Below, piece after piece: positions 1-8,189 of a stretch of 64,000 nucleotides of DNA; the stretch's first letter is position 1; every line of letters starts with the position of its first letter. The stretch spans positions 62,001-126,000 of the forward strand of contig NZ_FSRL01000002.1 of the NCBI RefSeq assembly GCF_900142295.1, in the 5' to 3' direction. Below the pieces are notes generated by a model. The model worked only from the letters and a program-made list of their open reading frames with translations, had not been told where the DNA came from and ran no database searches. The position numbers and the translations under genes are program-made. Source of the stretch: Vannielia litorea (GTDB taxonomy: Bacteria; Pseudomonadota; Alphaproteobacteria; Rhodobacterales; Rhodobacteraceae).

Positions 1-198
1 GGCTCGACTTCATTTCGTCCTCCACTCAGCCACCGGAGTTCCGATTCGGAACATTCTGCCTCCGATATGTGCCGAATTAGCACATTGCTGCAACGAAGTT
101 ATTTCTCACAGAGGAGTTTGCGATGCTCCGAGATTGCTCCATAGATGTGAAATGTTAGGACCGCTCACATTCTAGGGGTTCGGTGACGGTTCGACGGG

Positions 199-477
199 GT
201 GGCGATGGACTGGGAAAAAGAGCTTGGTTGCACCATGCGAGACCTCAGGAAGGCCGCTGGTCTGACGCAGCAGGAGCTGGCGGAACGCCTACAAAAGGCT
301 CGATCCCACGTCGTTCGCATCGAAGCGGGCCAGAAGAACCTGCTGTTGGCCGAGTTCTACGACTGGCTATCGGCCACCGGGATCGAAGGCGATCTCGCAG
401 TCGCAATCTTTGAGAACTTGCGAAGCATCCGGGACACCGCCGTTGAGCCGGATCAGCGTGACCGGAAACAGGACTGA
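199..477 (+). CDS. small XRE/Cro-type helix-turn-helix regulator
   Basis: A 92-residue protein consisting almost entirely of one HTH_3-like domain. Residues about 13-60 show the typical pattern of a helix, then AGLTQQELAERL, then a recognition helix ending in VVRIEAGQ, as in XRE/SinR/HigA antitoxin-type DNA-binding proteins. The start is uncertain: GTG at 199 or ATG at 205, which costs only two residues. The C-terminal 20 residues are charged and featureless. It lies alone in an AT-rich segment next to a tRNA scar, which fits a regulator or orphan antitoxin of a mobile element. No toxin partner is visible downstream within 470 bp. The DNA-binding role is well supported by the motif; its target is unknown. 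Confidence 0.7.
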   Translation: MAMDWEKELGCTMRDLRKAAGLTQQELAERLQKARSHVVRIEAGQKNLLLAEFYDWLSATGIEGDLAVAIFENLRSIRDTAVEPDQRDRKQD

Positions 478-950
478 CACTCTCGATTCTGGGAGTCGTC
501 GCTACTTGGACCCGCGTGAGGCTCGCTTGCGGCTGGAGTTGGTTCTTCTCACACCCCAATGCAGTCGATTTCTCTCGCTCCAAACCCGGCCTCAAACCGC
601 GTGAGGTTGTGGTTGGGAGCAGTGTTTAAGCGGTTGCAAGCACCCAGCATCCAGCGCCTTCACCGCCTTGCCGCACCCTGAGGAGGTATCGAAAGTGACA
701 CAGAGTGTGAGAGATTATTGCCCTGTATAGAGTACTTGATTGGTAGATCTCACATTACGATCTGGAGGCTGTTCGGGTTGCTTTCCACTTTAGTAAGAAA
801 ATCTCACAATAAAGCACTCGAGAAGTTTTAATTGAATATTTTCAATGACTTAATGGCTGATATCTCCTGCGCCCGGAAACCGATGGGTTCGTTGTGGGCC
901 ATTCCGAGAATTAACATATTGAAAACATTGGAAAAAATAGGCCTTCGCCT
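478..950. other. 473-bp AT-rich region without a convincing gene
   Basis: No open frame here has credible codon use. The stretch holds three of four exact copies of the heptamer TCTCACA or its complement (706-712, 748-754, 802-808; the fourth lies at 104-110) and several A/T runs. It probably represents decayed or regulatory sequence at the end of the integrated element. Confidence 0.4.
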
Positions 951-997
951 GGCTACGAATCAAGGGGTCGGGGGTTCGAATCCTCCCCAGTCCGCCA
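951..997 (+). pseudogene. 3' fragment of tRNA-Arg(ACG), probable att site
   Basis: The fragment reads from the anticodon loop CTACGAA (anticodon ACG) through the 3' anticodon strand TCAAG and a complete T arm (GGGGG, loop TTCGAAT, CCTCC), then the 3' acceptor strand CCAGTCC, discriminator G and encoded CCA ending at 997. The bases 5' of the anticodon loop (CCTGG) do not pair with TCAAG, and no D arm or 5' acceptor strand (expected GGACTGG) is present upstream. It is therefore a truncated copy, not a working tRNA. This is the usual footprint of integration into a tRNA 3' end. Reading the opposite strand gives the familiar spurious peptide GRIRTPDPLIRSQ. Confidence 0.75.
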
Positions 998-1034
998 CTT
1001 CCCCTGATATCCGACTGAGACACGCCGCGCGGCG

Positions 1035-2645
1035 CTAGACCGCGCGCAGCATCATCTCGGCCGCCTTTTCCGCGATCATCGTCACCGGGGCATGCGTATT
1101 GCCCGAGGGGATCGTGGGCATGATCGAGGCATCGGCGATGCGCAGGTTGGCAAGACCGCGCAGGCGCAGTTCGGGGTCGACCACCGCGCCCGGATCGCTG
1201 CCCATGCGGGCGGTGCCGACGGGGTGAAAGATGGTGGTGCCCAGGTTGCCCGCAGCTCTCAGCAGGTCTTCGTCGCTCTGCACCTCCGGCCCCGGCTTGA
1301 TCTCGCGCGGCTGAAGCCCCTGCAGGCCCGCCATCCCCATCAGCCGCCGCGCGTGGCGCAGGCTGTCGATGGCCACGATCTGGTCGGCGCGGGCCGAGAG
1401 GTAGTTGGGGCGGATTTCGGGGGCGGTGTCGGCCACCGGCGCAGTGATGTGGATGGTGCCCCGGCTCTCGGGGCGCAGATTGCACACCGAGATGGTGACG
1501 CCCGGCTCCCTGTCGAGCGGCTGTCCGAAGGCCTCCAGCGTGAGCGGCTGGATGTGATACTCGATGTTGGCGCGGTCGAAGCCGGGCGAGGAGCGTGTGA
1601 AGATGCCAAGCTGGCTCGGGGCCATCGACATCGGCCCGGAGCGGCCCAGGGCGTATTCCAGCGCGATCCGTGCCTTGCCCCGCAAGGTGCTCATCCGGTC
1701 GTTCAGGGTGAGGGCGCCGGTGATGCGGAAGACCGTGCGGATCTGGAGGTGATCCTGCAGGTTCCGGCCGACCGAGGGCAGGTCGAGCATCACCGGAATC
1801 CCGAGCGACCGCAGCAATTGTCCGTCGCCGATGCCGGAGAGTTCGAGCAGTTGCGGCGTGTTCACCGCGCCCGCCGCCAGCACCGCCTCGCCGCGGCAGC
1901 GGGCCCGCTTCAGGGTGCCCTTCTGGCGGTAGAGCACGGCCTCGGCGCGGCCATCGGCGAGGGCCAACCGCTGCACCAGGGCATGGGTCTCGATGCGAAG
2001 GTTGGCGCGGTTGCGCACCGGTTTGAGAAAGGCCTTGCGCGCGTTCCACCGCCAGCCGCCGCGCTGGTTGACCGGAAAGTAGCCGACCCCCTCGTTGTCG
2101 CCGTCGTTGAAATCCTCCGACTTCGGGATGCCCATCTCCCGCGCCGCGCGGGCCAGGGCATCGAGCACCGGCCAGTGCAGGCGCTGCTCGGTCACGTCCA
2201 GCTCGCCGCCGGTGCCGTGGGCCTCGCTCGCGCCGGCGAGGTGGTTCTCGGACTTCCGGAAGAGCGGAAGCACATCGTCCCAGCCCCAGCCGGTGCAGCC
2301 CGCCTGCCGCCACTGGTCATAGTCGGCGGCCTGCCCGCGCATGTAGATCATGCCGTTGATCGAGGAACAGCCGCCGAGCACCTTGCCGCGCGGATAGGCG
2401 AGGCTGCGCCCGTTGAGGCCCGGCTCTTCGGCGGTGCGGTAGCACCAGTCGAGCCTGGGGTTGCCCATGGCGTAGAGGTAGCCCACCGGGATGTGCACCC
2501 AGTGGTGGTTGTCGGACCCGCCCGCCTCCAGCAGGAGCACCTTGTTGGCCGGGTTGGCCGAGAGCCGGTTGGCCAGCACGCAGCCCGCAGAGCCCGCGCC
2601 GACGATGATGTAGTCGTATTCGCCCGTGTCGGCTGCTGTGTCCAT
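1035..2645 (-). CDS. GMC-family FAD-dependent oxidoreductase (choline/alcohol dehydrogenase type)
   Basis: A 536-residue flavoprotein of the glucose-methanol-choline family. The N-terminal dinucleotide-binding motif VGAGSAG is at residues 15-21, followed by the LLLEAGG acidic end of the second strand and the GMC signature around GGCSSINGMIYMRG. The C-terminal half carries HPVGTARMG and PSGNTHAP, which supply the usual active-site His residues. Length matches bacterial choline dehydrogenase-like enzymes. The substrate cannot be read from sequence; a primary alcohol is likely. ATG at 2645 is preferred over GTG at 2648 because GGGAGGAG lies five bases before it. It is separated from the cobalamin genes by 63 bp and may be their last cistron or independent. 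Confidence 0.85.
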   Translation of the reverse strand: MDTAADTGEYDYIIVGAGSAGCVLANRLSANPANKVLLLEAGGSDNHHWVHIPVGYLYAMGNPRLDWCYRTAEEPGLNGRSLAYPRGKVLGGCSSINGMIYMRGQAADYDQWRQAGCTGWGWDDVLPLFRKSENHLAGASEAHGTGGELDVTEQRLHWPVLDALARAAREMGIPKSEDFNDGDNEGVGYFPVNQRGGWRWNARKAFLKPVRNRANLRIETHALVQRLALADGRAEAVLYRQKGTLKRARCRGEAVLAAGAVNTPQLLELSGIGDGQLLRSLGIPVMLDLPSVGRNLQDHLQIRTVFRITGALTLNDRMSTLRGKARIALEYALGRSGPMSMAPSQLGIFTRSSPGFDRANIEYHIQPLTLEAFGQPLDREPGVTISVCNLRPESRGTIHITAPVADTAPEIRPNYLSARADQIVAIDSLRHARRLMGMAGLQGLQPREIKPGPEVQSDEDLLRAAGNLGTTIFHPVGTARMGSDPGAVVDPELRLRGLANLRIADASIMPTIPSGNTHAPVTMIAEKAAEMMLRAV

Positions 2646-2708
2646 CACGGCTCCTCCCCCCTTTCGGCTTTAGGCCAGCCGGGGGCGCATGGCCAGAGGC
2701 GTGGTGGG

Positions 2709-3479
2709 TCAGGTCAGCGCCGCCAGGATCGCATCGAGCCCGTCGGTCAACGCGGCGGGGCCGGGCTGGAGGATGAGCGGCGACTTGATCTCGTGGATTC
2801 GGTTCCCGGCAACGGCGGGGATGGCCTGCCAGCCGGGGCGGGCGGCAATGCGCTCTGGGCGGACCTTCTTGCCGCACCAGGAGGCGAGGATCACGTCCGG
2901 CGCGGCGTCGATCACCTGCGCGGCGGTCACGATCCGGCCCGTGGCGGCCTGTTCGCGGGCGAGGGGGGCAAAGACATCGCGCGCGCCGGTGGTCTCGATC
3001 AGCTCCGAGACCCAGCCGATGCCCGAGATCATCGGCTCGTCCCATTCCTCGAAATAGACCTTGAGACCCCGGGCCGGAGCCTCGGAGCGCAGCCGGTCGA
3101 GGCGAGTGCGATAGCCTCGGGTCAGCGCCTGCGCAGCCCGCCCGCAGCGGGTGAGGGCGCCGAGGGTTTCGATCATGTCGAAGATGCCGGCGAGGCCGCG
3201 CTGGTTGAAGCCGTGCACGGCCACGCCCTCGCGCAGCAGGGCGGCGGCGATCTCGGCCTGAAGGTCGGAGAAGGTCAGAACGAGGTCGGGCTTCAGCGCC
3301 ATCACCTTGGGGATGTCGGCAGAGGTGAAGGCCGAGACACGCGGCTTTTCGCGCCGCACGCCGGGGGGCCGGACGGCATAGCCCGAGACCCCGACGATGC
3401 GGTGCTGCTGGCCGAGGAGGTAGAGAGTTTCGACGGTTTCCTCCGTCAGGCAGACGATGCGCTCGGGCGGAAAGGCCAT
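2709..3479 (-). CDS. leaderless BtuF/FhuD-like cobalamin-binding protein
   Basis: A 256-residue member of the helical-backbone metal/cobalamin binding family (BtuF, FecB, FhuD). It starts directly with the core (PPERIVCLTEETVETLYLLG) and shows KPDLVLTFSDLQ and a C-terminal domain with an EWDEP segment. No signal peptide or lipobox precedes it, unlike the classical periplasmic protein at 5396-6223, so it would stay in the cytoplasm unless the start is wrong. ATG at 3479 overlaps the btuD stop (TGATG), so it is translationally coupled to the transporter. It is the last gene of the B12-riboswitch operon. It could be an intracellular corrinoid-binding protein; the exact role is unknown. Confidence 0.75.
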   Translation of the reverse strand: MAFPPERIVCLTEETVETLYLLGQQHRIVGVSGYAVRPPGVRREKPRVSAFTSADIPKVMALKPDLVLTFSDLQAEIAAALLREGVAVHGFNQRGLAGIFDMIETLGALTRCGRAAQALTRGYRTRLDRLRSEAPARGLKVYFEEWDEPMISGIGWVSELIETTGARDVFAPLAREQAATGRIVTAAQVIDAAPDVILASWCGKKVRPERIAARPGWQAIPAVAGNRIHEIKSPLILQPGPAALTDGLDAILAALT

Positions 3480-4219
3480 CAGGTCAGCCCGGTCGGCTGA
3501 AACAGCGGCCCGTGGTCGGTAAAGACGAAACTGCCGGTGATGTGGAAGACCTCGGCCAGCAACGCGCGGGTGAGCACCTCCTCGGGTGGGCCGTCGGCGG
3601 CGATGCGGCCCTGGTGCAGCACCACGAGGCGGGTGCAGTGGCGGGCGGCGAGCGAGAGGTCGTGCAGCGCGGCAATGACGGCGCGGCCCTCGGTGGCGAG
3701 GCGGGCGAAGAGCTGCATGGTGGCGATCTGGGCGGCCGGGTCGAGCCCGGCGATGGGCTCGTCGGCCAGCAGCAGCGGGGTTTCCTGCGCCAGCGCACGG
3801 GCGATCAGGGCGCGGGCCTGCTCGCCGCCGGAGAGCCGGGTGGCGCGGCGGCGGGCCAGCTCGGTGAGCTGCATCTGGGCGATGGCGCGGGCGGTGGCGT
3901 CGCGGTCGGCGCGGGAGGGCAGGTGCGGGGTGCGGCCGAGGGTGACGAGGGTTTCGACCGTCAGGTCCCAGGCGATCTCGCGGGATTGCGGGAGAAAGGC
4001 GGCCTCGCGGGCGCGCTGGCCGGGCGTGAGGGCGGTCAGGGAGGAGCTGCCAGTGGCGGGCAGCAGGCCCTGGGCGGCGCGGAGCAGGGTGGTCTTGCCC
4101 GCGCCGTTGGGGCCGATGAGCCCGACAAATTCGCCCGCGCCCACGGCAAGCGACACGTCGCGCAGGGTCTCGCGGCCGTTCTGCCGGGTGACGGAGAGAT
4201 GGTCGAGCCGCAGCGTCAT
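3479..4219 (-). CDS. btuD: cobalamin ABC transporter ATP-binding protein BtuD
   Basis: A 246-residue ABC ATPase of the FecE/BtuD type. Walker A is GPNGAGKTT at residues 36-44, the signature LSGGEQ lies near the middle, and Walker B PLLLADEP is followed by the D-loop and a switch His (ALHDLSLAA). It energises import of vitamin B12 across the inner membrane together with BtuC. The ATG at 4217-4219 overlaps the btuC stop by four bases (ATGA), and its own stop overlaps the next start, so the operon is tightly coupled. The cobalamin assignment rests on the riboswitch and btuB upstream; by sequence alone an iron-siderophore ATPase would look the same. Confidence 0.88.
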   Translation of the reverse strand: MTLRLDHLSVTRQNGRETLRDVSLAVGAGEFVGLIGPNGAGKTTLLRAAQGLLPATGSSSLTALTPGQRAREAAFLPQSREIAWDLTVETLVTLGRTPHLPSRADRDATARAIAQMQLTELARRRATRLSGGEQARALIARALAQETPLLLADEPIAGLDPAAQIATMQLFARLATEGRAVIAALHDLSLAARHCTRLVVLHQGRIAADGPPEEVLTRALLAEVFHITGSFVFTDHGPLFQPTGLT

Positions 4220-5202
4220 AGCCGCCCCCGCAATCGCCAGATCAGGTGTAGAAAGAAGGGTGCGCCCACCAGCGCGGTGACGACCCCGAGCTTGAGGTCG
4301 CGCGCGGGCAGGACGAGGCGGGTGGCGGTGTCGGCGGCCAACAGCATCGCCGCACCGCCCAGGGCGGAGGCGAGGAGCAGGGTCGAGGGGCGGTGGCCGG
4401 TGAGCGGGCGCAGCAGGTGCGGCACGACGAGACCGACGAAGCCGATTGCCCCTGCCACGGCGGTGCCCGCGCCGACCGAGGCGGCGACACCCAGGATCAG
4501 CGCAAGCCGCAGCCGGGGCAGGCGGATGCCCATCGAGGCGGCGGCGTCCTCGCCCAGCGAGAGCGCATCGAGTCCGCGCCCCAGCGGCAGGATCAGGGCA
4601 AGACCCGCGAGGATAAAGGGCGCGGCGAGGGCGACATGGGTCATCGACCGGTCGGCAAGGCTGCCCATCATCCAGAAGACGATCTCGGCGGCGGCATAGG
4701 GCGAGGGCGAGAGGTTGAGCACGAGGCTGGTGAGCGCGCCGGCCAGGGCCGAGAGGGCGACACCGGCGAGGATCAGCGAAAGGGCGGTGCCGCGCGGACC
4801 GGCGAGGGCGAGGATGGCCAGCACGGCGAGGCCGGCGCCCGCCAGCGCCATCAGCGGCAGGGCGAGCGCGGCGGCATAGGCCAGCCCGGTCTGGATGGCG
4901 ATCACCGCGCCGAGGGCCGCGGAGGAGGACACGCCGATCAGCCCCGGCTCGGCCAGCGGGTTGCGGAGGTAGCCCTGCATGGCGGCGCCGGAGAGCCCGA
5001 GCGAGGCCCCGATGAGCGCGCCGAGGATGGCGCGGGGCAGGCGGATCTCGCGCATCACCATGGTGGCGGGGCCGTCGGACTGGGTGAAGAGGGCAGAGAG
5101 AGCCTCGGCAAAGGGAATCGAGGCCGGGCCCACGGTGAGCGAGGCGGTGAAGAGGGCGGCTGTGAGGCCGCCGAGAAGGGTGTAGAGCCGCGCGGGGGTC
5201 AT
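4216..5202 (-). CDS. btuC: cobalamin ABC transporter permease BtuC
   Basis: A 328-residue integral membrane protein of the FecCD/BtuC family, with about ten predicted transmembrane helices. It has the family-typical stretch LPRAILGALIGASLGLSGA early on, NPLAEPGLIGVSSSAALGA, the cytoplasmic loop LGEDAAASMGI that contacts the ATPase, and FVGLVVPHLLRPLTGH near the C-terminus. It forms the translocation path for the corrinoid delivered by BtuF. The start (ATG 5200-5202, MTPARLYTLLGG) is chosen because the hydrophobic first helix begins right after it and upstream sequence in this frame is Arg/Pro-rich and untypical. It lies 193 bp downstream of btuF and overlaps btuD. Confidence 0.9.
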   Translation of the reverse strand: MTPARLYTLLGGLTAALFTASLTVGPASIPFAEALSALFTQSDGPATMVMREIRLPRAILGALIGASLGLSGAAMQGYLRNPLAEPGLIGVSSSAALGAVIAIQTGLAYAAALALPLMALAGAGLAVLAILALAGPRGTALSLILAGVALSALAGALTSLVLNLSPSPYAAAEIVFWMMGSLADRSMTHVALAAPFILAGLALILPLGRGLDALSLGEDAAASMGIRLPRLRLALILGVAASVGAGTAVAGAIGFVGLVVPHLLRPLTGHRPSTLLLASALGGAAMLLAADTATRLVLPARDLKLGVVTALVGAPFFLHLIWRLRGRL

Positions 5203-5395
5203 CGGCGCGGATCCCGGGCGCAGGGTCGAAGACGCCTCGAAGGGCGGATGGGACCGCCCGCAGTGGGGCGCTCCTCGCGCGCGAGGGGCGGCTTGGCGGG
5301 CACGCGGAGAGCCCGGAGGGTGCACGCCGCGCGGCGCGGCGCTGCGGGCGCGGCGCTCGTGGGGTGCGGGTTTCGGGGCAGGTTCCCACCTGCGC
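5203..5395 (-). other. 193-bp spacer between btuF and btuC with a doubtful Arg/Pro-rich frame
   Basis: An open frame of 66 codons runs from a GTG overlapping the btuF stop (GTGA, 5399) to a stop overlapping the btuC start (5199). Its product would be dominated by Arg, Pro and Ala with no recognisable fold, as is typical of random reading in 75-80% GC DNA. The exact fit of both ends is curious but can arise by chance. No terminator with a U-run is seen. I do not call a gene here. Confidence 0.3.
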
Positions 5396-6223
5396 TCACT
5401 GCATGGTCTCCCGGATTGCGGCCAGGCGCTCCACGGTGTCGAGCACGGCGGGGGTGCCGCAGGTCCAGTCGCTGTCGTGCAGGGTGTCGGTCGGGGTCTT
5501 CTCGCGCAGGGCGGCGACAACGGGGTGGGCGAGGATCTCCTCGGCCCGGCTCTTCGGGGCGCCTGGGCGGGCGGCGATGAGCAGGTCGGGGGAGGCGGTG
5601 GCGAGGGTTTCGAGCGGCACGACGCCACCGTAGGGCAGGCCAAGCTGCTCGGCCAGCAGGGTGAAGCCCGCGGCCTTCACCATCTGGCCGGGCAGGGTGG
5701 CATCGCCGGCGGAATAGCCGTTGGCGGCATAGAGCGCGGCGAGCGGCGCGGGGCCTTGCGGCGCGGGGAGCGCGGCAAGGCGGGCGTCGAACCGCGCCAC
5801 ATGCTCCGCGGCCGCAGGCTCGCGGCCCAGCAGCGCGCCCATCCGGGTAATGTTGGCGCGGATGTCATCGAGCGTTTCGGCGGGCGGAAATACGGCGACG
5901 GTCAGCCCCAGCCGGTCGAGCATGCGCAGCGTGTCGGGCGCGGTAAAGCTGCCGGCCAGCACGAGGTCGGGGGCAAGCAGGTAGACCTCTTCGGCGCGGG
6001 CGGAATTGCCGGGCAGGGCCCGGGCTTCGGCAGCCAGCGGCGTGTCTTCGGCCTGAAGCATCCGGGTCACCGACACGATCTGCCCCGGCGCCGCCAGCGC
6101 CAGCGCCAGCTGGTCGGTGCACAGGTTGATCGAGACCACCCGCTCGGGCGGGGCGGCGAGGGCCGCGCAGGCCCCCGCCAGCCAGAGCGCAAGCGCACTG
6201 GCGGGGTGCTTAGAACTTGGCAC
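5396..6223 (-). CDS. btuF: periplasmic cobalamin-binding protein BtuF
   Basis: A protein of about 275 residues of the BtuF/FecB class. A signal peptide (hydrophobic ASALALWLAGACAALA) precedes the core PPERVVSINLCTDQLALAL; the family markers APDLVLAGS and a C-terminal domain with GGVVPLETLATASPDLLI follow. It would capture cobalamin in the periplasm after passage through BtuB and hand it to BtuCD. The start is uncertain: GTG at 6223 gives a normal signal peptide but overlaps the 3' end of btuB by 14 bases and lacks a clear Shine-Dalgarno site. Longer versions would overlap btuB deeply and are less likely. It follows btuB directly in the riboswitch operon. Confidence 0.85.
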   Translation of the reverse strand: MPSSKHPASALALWLAGACAALAAPPERVVSINLCTDQLALALAAPGQIVSVTRMLQAEDTPLAAEARALPGNSARAEEVYLLAPDLVLAGSFTAPDTLRMLDRLGLTVAVFPPAETLDDIRANITRMGALLGREPAAAEHVARFDARLAALPAPQGPAPLAALYAANGYSAGDATLPGQMVKAAGFTLLAEQLGLPYGGVVPLETLATASPDLLIAARPGAPKSRAEEILAHPVVAALREKTPTDTLHDSDWTCGTPAVLDTVERLAAIRETMQ

Positions 6224-8045
6224 GGAGGCCGACGTAGAAGGCGCGGTCGGACTGGCCGTAGCCGTTGACGGTTTGGTATTCGACATCGCCGATGTTCTCG
6301 ATCCGGAAGTAGGCTTCGGCGCTGTCGCTCACGTCGTAGGTGACCATGGTGTTGACAAGCGTGTAGTCATCGAGCCTGACCGGATCGTAAGGAAAGCTCG
6401 CGCCCACATCCAAGTAGTCGGAAACATGTTGCAGTTCGGCGCGGGCGGTCCAGCGGGGTGCGATCTCGGCATCAACGCCCAGAACGAGATTATTGCGGGG
6501 CACGCGGAGCACCCGAGCGCCATCTTCACCCTCGCTCTCGGTGTAAGTGTAGTTGCCGAACAGCGAGACCCGGTCGGAGAGCGCCTTTTGCCCGGACAGC
6601 TCGATGCCCCGGGCGATGGAGGTACCCTCTGCCTGCACGTTCGGTGAGGGGAAGGTTGGCCCGAAGGTGATGCGATCTTCGACTTCGCTGTAGAACAGCG
6701 TGGCCTTGACGAAGTCTTCCCTGCCGAGGCGCTTCTCGATGCCGAGTTCGGCACTGAAGCTGGTTTCGGGGGTGAGGTCGGGGTTGCCGGAGTTCGGCGC
6801 GTAAAGCTCGAAGAGCGAGGGTGCGCGGAAGCCGGTGGCCAGAGAACCGCGCAGGATCAGGTCATCCTGCGGGCGGTAGGCAAGGGCAAGGCGCCCGGAG
6901 GTGTATCCGCCGAACTCCTCGTGCTCGTCGTGGCGCAGCGCCGCAACCACATCGAGCTGTCCGGTGGGCGACCAGTTCAGCTCGGCAAAGACGCCGGTGT
7001 TTGTCACATTGCCCTCGGCGGCGGTGCCGAAGGCGAAGGAGGCAAAGCTCTCGTCGCTGTAGTCGAAGCCGAAGTTGAGCCGCATGGTGGGCGACAGCGT
7101 GGCCTGGCCCAGATAAGCCAGCGTCTTGCGTTCACCCGCGTAGGTGCTGCCGCTGCTGGTTTCGCGGTCGAAGTCGAAGCTTGTTGCCGAGAGTTCGTGA
7201 GTCACCTTCGCGCCCTCGTAGCGGGCGAAGAGGCGCAGGCCGTTGGAGGTGTTCTCGATGGTGTCGTCGGTGTCACCGAAAGGGAAGCCGCCGTCGAGGT
7301 CGTACTCGCTCTTCTCCGAGAAGCCGCTGAGGCCGATGGTCAGGGCCTCGGTCAGGGCATATTCGCCGTTGAACGAGAGGCGGACGGTGGAGAGGCTGTC
7401 TTCTTCGGTGTTGCCGTCTTCCTCGTCGGCTGCCGAGAAGCCGCCGAACTCCAGCCGCGACAGGGTGACGGCGAAGCTGTGGCGCTCGCCCTTGCTGGTG
7501 ACGGTGGCGTTGGCATCGAAGCTGTCGTAGCTGCCGACCTCGCCCTCAAGGTAAACGTGAGTGCCCTCCTCGGTGGCGCGGCGGCTGTTGATCGAGACAA
7601 CGCCGCCCACGGCAGCGGAGCCGTATTGCGCCGACTGCGCGCCTTTCAGCACTTCGATGCGCCCGATCCCGCCGGTGGTCAGCGTGCCGAAGTTGAAGGC
7701 GGGGTTGGTGGCGGAGAGATCGAGAACATTGATGCCGTCGATCAGAACCGAGGTGTAGCGCTGGTGCAGGCCACGGATGCGAATGTCGGCGGTGCCGCCA
7801 GGGCCCCCGGTCATGGCCAGCGAAAGCCCCGGCTGGCGAGACAGGTAGGTGGCCACGCTGCTGTCGCCCGCCCGTTCCAGATCTTCGCGCGTGGTCACCT
7901 CGACGGTGGCGCCGGTGCGCTGGGTTTCGGTGCCGTCGGAGAGGTCGGCGGTGACGGTGATGGTGTCGAGGTCATAGACTTCCTGCGCGGCGAGTGGCGC
8001 GGCGGTGGCGGCCAGGATGGCGGTCGTGACAAGGAGGCGGGTCAT
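6210..8045 (-). CDS. btuB: TonB-dependent outer-membrane cobalamin receptor BtuB
   Basis: A 611-residue outer-membrane receptor. A signal peptide (residues 1-20, ending APLAAQ) is followed by a TonB-box-like segment DLDTITVTA, then the plug domain with TREDLERAGDSSVATYL, RIRGLHQRYTSVLIDGINV and GAQSAQYGSAAVGGVVSI. Repeated aromatic-ended beta strands follow, and the chain ends in a terminal Phe (YVGLRAKF), the outer-membrane insertion signal. Length equals BtuB of other bacteria. It is the first gene after a cobalamin riboswitch, which makes vitamin B12 the substrate with high confidence. The start at 8045 is chosen for the signal peptide. Confidence 0.93.
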   Translation of the reverse strand: MTRLLVTTAILAATAAPLAAQEVYDLDTITVTADLSDGTETQRTGATVEVTTREDLERAGDSSVATYLSRQPGLSLAMTGGPGGTADIRIRGLHQRYTSVLIDGINVLDLSATNPAFNFGTLTTGGIGRIEVLKGAQSAQYGSAAVGGVVSINSRRATEEGTHVYLEGEVGSYDSFDANATVTSKGERHSFAVTLSRLEFGGFSAADEEDGNTEEDSLSTVRLSFNGEYALTEALTIGLSGFSEKSEYDLDGGFPFGDTDDTIENTSNGLRLFARYEGAKVTHELSATSFDFDRETSSGSTYAGERKTLAYLGQATLSPTMRLNFGFDYSDESFASFAFGTAAEGNVTNTGVFAELNWSPTGQLDVVAALRHDEHEEFGGYTSGRLALAYRPQDDLILRGSLATGFRAPSLFELYAPNSGNPDLTPETSFSAELGIEKRLGREDFVKATLFYSEVEDRITFGPTFPSPNVQAEGTSIARGIELSGQKALSDRVSLFGNYTYTESEGEDGARVLRVPRNNLVLGVDAEIAPRWTARAELQHVSDYLDVGASFPYDPVRLDDYTLVNTMVTYDVSDSAEAYFRIENIGDVEYQTVNGYGQSDRAFYVGLRAKF

Positions 8046-8189
8046 GGCGTCCAAGGTCCCTCTGCTTCGGCCCTTTTGCGGGCCGTTGTGGCGTGGTGTC
8101 CTTGGAATGGCAGGGCCTTCCGCAGACGGTGCTTTCGTCACCGCTACGGACAGACCGTTGACGCCGTGCGCCCCGCACGGGTTCAGGGT

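Larger units (their letters stand above)
1..997. mobile_element. right-hand end of a putative tRNA-Arg-integrated element
   Basis: This stretch differs from the rest of the window. It is visibly AT-richer (for example 700-950), carries only one small HTH gene, and stops at a 3' tRNA-Arg fragment (951-997), after which ordinary high-GC coding begins. An element that integrates into the 3' half of a tRNA gene leaves an intact tRNA at one end and a 3' fragment at the other, so the body of the element would lie left of base 1. No integrase is visible here. The assignment is inference from composition and the scar. Confidence 0.45.

Noticed and set aside
850..2313. A 487-codon minus-strand frame across the GMC gene and the tRNA fragment.
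   Set aside because: Its C-terminal end reads GRIRTPDPLIRSQ, the well-known artefact of translating the reverse strand of a tRNA, and the rest is an Arg-rich alternative frame of the GMC gene.
1092..3500. An 802-codon plus-strand frame antisense to the GMC and BtuF-like genes.
   Set aside because: It is Gly/Arg/His-rich with no domain; at this GC content stops are rare on the antisense strand. The minus-strand genes have clear family motifs.
5199..5399. A 66-codon frame between btuF and btuC.
   Set aside because: Arg/Pro/Ala composition is typical of non-coding high-GC DNA; kept as a low-interest finding only because of its exact end overlaps.
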